Below, one piece after another: positions 62,367 to 64,000 of a DNA stretch of 64,000 bases. This DNA comes from Impatiens glandulifera (lineage: Eukaryota > Streptophyta > Magnoliopsida > Ericales > Balsaminaceae). The stretch covers positions 63,986,228 to 64,050,227 of the forward strand of contig NC_061862.1 of the NCBI RefSeq assembly GCF_907164915.1, in the 5' to 3' direction. Under the pieces are notes generated by a model. The model was not told where the DNA came from. It saw nothing but the letters and a program-made list of their open reading frames with translations, and searched no databases. Positions within the stretch are counted from its first letter, which is position 1. Each line of letters opens with the position of its first letter. The translations under genes were made by a program, and so were the position numbers.

Positions 62367-62819
62367 TGTTAGAATTATCCTAATTAGATCTTAATTTAAT
62401 GTGTGAGCTGCGGAAGCGTACCTTAATTAATCGCATGAATCTTCTTTTTCCTTGTAATAGAAAATGTCTTTAATCTTTGACTTTCTTTATGTGTAATAGT
62501 TCTTCCATTTGATGAGTAAGTCAATAAGTTTCTCTCTCTGTTGATATGTTGATAGGGACACAAAGGAGAATTGACGTTACTTGAGACCATTACCATTACA
62601 TATAACCAACAATAAGTTAGTTATTATGGTTTGACAATTTCTAATTTAGCCCCTTCATAAAATTAGAAATGTCACTTAGGTATCCTCACTTTATATTCAT
62701 GACAAATACGCCCATAAGCCATAAACTTAATTTCACATTAAATCACATTATTTTGGCTTATATTAAATATGACATATGCACAATTATTTATTATACAAGT
62801 GACCCTAAAAATTCCAACA
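62367..62819 (-). repeat. LTR (5' LTR in element orientation)
   Basis: 453 bp partner of 58581-59040, with the same TG...CA ends. It is followed at 62820 by the ATTAC target duplication. Confidence 0.9.
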
Positions 62820-62824
62820 ATTAC

Positions 62825-63256
62825 TTGACATTTGAGTGACATGTCAAGTGGAGATTGATCATTTTTTTTAAACATTTGTATATGTTTAAAAGAGAAATCT
62901 CATTCCAACAGTCAAGTGTGTTAAATGGGCCTTTGAGCCCTAAGATTTCATAGTTTTGCCTATAAATACCCCTCTTAACACTCTAACAAATGTTTCTTCT
63001 TCTCTCTCTTTACACATTCACTTGTCCTTAGGCTGCCGACCCCACTTTTCCAAAATACATAAGTAAGAGCACCAACTAGATTTGTTGAGTCACAAGTCTT
63101 TTAGGGTTTTCATTTTTTTTTTGCAAGGATCAACCCCTTTTTCCTTTCTTTTGTTTCTTTAAATTTGAATTTGAATTTTATTTTCATTTGAATTTTTATT
63201 TTCTTTGTAATTTATATTATGCATGATTTCCTTTAAATTTATTGTTTTGATAGGCG
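62825..63256. other. Intergenic DNA, possible promoter-proximal sequence
   Basis: Contains TATAAATACCCC near 62962 followed by CT-rich TTCTTCTCTCTCTTTACAC (62995-63015), an arrangement like a TATA box and plant transcript start. No convincing coding frame follows before the fold-back element, so this is only suggestive. Confidence 0.35.
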
Positions 63257-63915
63257 TTTACTTTCCCAAACTAACCTAGTTTGCTCATTCATTCCCAAAT
63301 TAACCTAGTTTACTATTCAAACTCATTTTTTTTTGATTTTTTATTCTTTTTACATTTAAAATTCATTATATATAAAGTTTATATTTTGATATTTATCAAT
63401 TATTTATTAAATATAATAACATTTTTAATTAATATTTTAACCCTATAAATATGGTATCTTGTTATTATATTTAATAAATACTTAATAAATTTAAAAACGT
63501 TTTTATGAATATATAATTATTATATTGTTATGGTTAAAATATTTTAAATTTATTAGTATTTATCAATTATTTATTAGAATTACTTAATATTTATTATATA
63601 TATAAATAATAATTGAAATGTATATATATATATATATTAAAATATAAATAATTAAATTTATAAAAAATAATTAAATTTAAATTATATATCCAAATATAAA
63701 TAATCTAATTTATAAAAATAATAATTTAAAATATATATCAAAATATAAATAATTTAGATTATATAAATAATAATTTAAAATATATATCAAAATATAAACT
63801 TTATATATAATAAAGTTTAAATGTAAAAATAAATAAATAAAAAAAATTGAGTTTAATAGTAAACTAGGTTAGTTTGAGAATGAATGAACAAATTAGGTTA
63901 GTTTGGGAAAGTAAA
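63257..63915. mobile_element. Fold-back (MITE-like) element
   Basis: Inverted arms of about 150 bp: 63257-63400 and 63785-63915. Shared words are TTTACTTTCCCAAACTAACC, ACCTAGTTTACTATT and ATAAAGTTTATATTTTGATA. The AT-only centre is itself partly symmetric. Target duplication and exact termini could not be fixed because GTTTCCCAAAGTAACC on the right continues past the shared part. Confidence 0.7.
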
Positions 63916-64000
63916 CCGAAAACAAGGTTACTTTGGGAAACCGTCCCATGTAAATGGGTAGAATAGAAATAACATGTAAATAAATAAAAATAAAAATAAA

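Larger units (their letters stand above)
58581..62819 (-). mobile_element. LTR retrotransposon, Copia-like, non-autonomous or decayed
   Basis: Complete 4.24 kb element bounded by two LTRs (58581-59040 and 62367-62819) and a 5-bp target duplication ATTAC (58576-58580, 62820-62824). On the minus strand a TAGTGGGAGAT purine tract sits directly before the LTR at 59040, and TTGGTAG-type sequence follows the other LTR. The first resembles the polypurine tract of Copia elements, the second a decayed initiator-tRNA primer site. The element therefore reads right to left. No gag or pol frame remains; the interior is AT-rich with several (TA)n tracts. Confidence 0.88.

Overview
The window is nuclear DNA from a flowering plant, probably a eudicot. 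It is very AT-rich and gene-poor, its genes have GT-AG introns, and it carries a LOB-domain transcription factor and an NPF (NRT1/PTR) transporter. It also holds an LTR retrotransposon and several fold-back elements. No prokaryotic, organellar or viral gene set is present.

The dominant feature is a giant inverted duplication. The left arm (about 9856-25166) and right arm (about 28321-43624) are reverse complements of each other, about 15.3 kb each, around a 3.15 kb spacer. Each arm carries a complete four-exon NPF gene, a broken AIRP2-like RING E3 ligase copy, a further two-exon coding remnant, and a long non-coding segment. That segment holds a cluster of self-complementary tetranucleotide repeats and a hairpin-rich duplicated block upstream of the NPF gene. 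The two NPF copies encode the same 651-residue protein. I saw arm differences mainly in microsatellite and homopolymer lengths, except in the outermost ~0.5 kb, which is only about 96% alike.

Around and inside the duplication lie four broken copies of one FAD/NAD(P)-binding oxidoreductase gene (HI0933/YhiN/BaiN type): A (5.2-9.5 kb, +), B (26.2-28.1 kb, +, in the spacer), C (46.1-49.2 kb, -) and D (49.3-54.6 kb, -). A small intron fragment lies at 56.2 kb. A, B and D share a frameshift in exon 5. C is intact there but broken elsewhere. C and D are a tandem pair, and D is interrupted by a 1.26 kb transposon-like insertion whose empty site is preserved in C and B.

Region by region: 0-2.2 kb AT-rich; 2.2-3.5 kb LBD gene (-); 5.2-9.5 kb FAD copy A; 9.9-25.2 kb left arm; 25.2-28.3 kb spacer with FAD copy B; 28.3-43.6 kb right arm; 44.1-46.1 kb a shredded thioredoxin h gene, with its last two exons now on opposite strands beside a fold-back element; 46.1-54.6 kb FAD copies C and D; 54.6-58.5 kb transposon debris; 58.6-62.8 kb a 4.2 kb LTR retrotransposon with a 5-bp target duplication; 63.3-63.9 kb a fold-back element.

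Only the LBD gene and the two NPF copies look intact. The main point of interest is the structural evolution of the locus: repeated FAD-gene copies at or near the junctions of a large, homogenised palindrome. An assembly artefact must be excluded before building on the palindrome.
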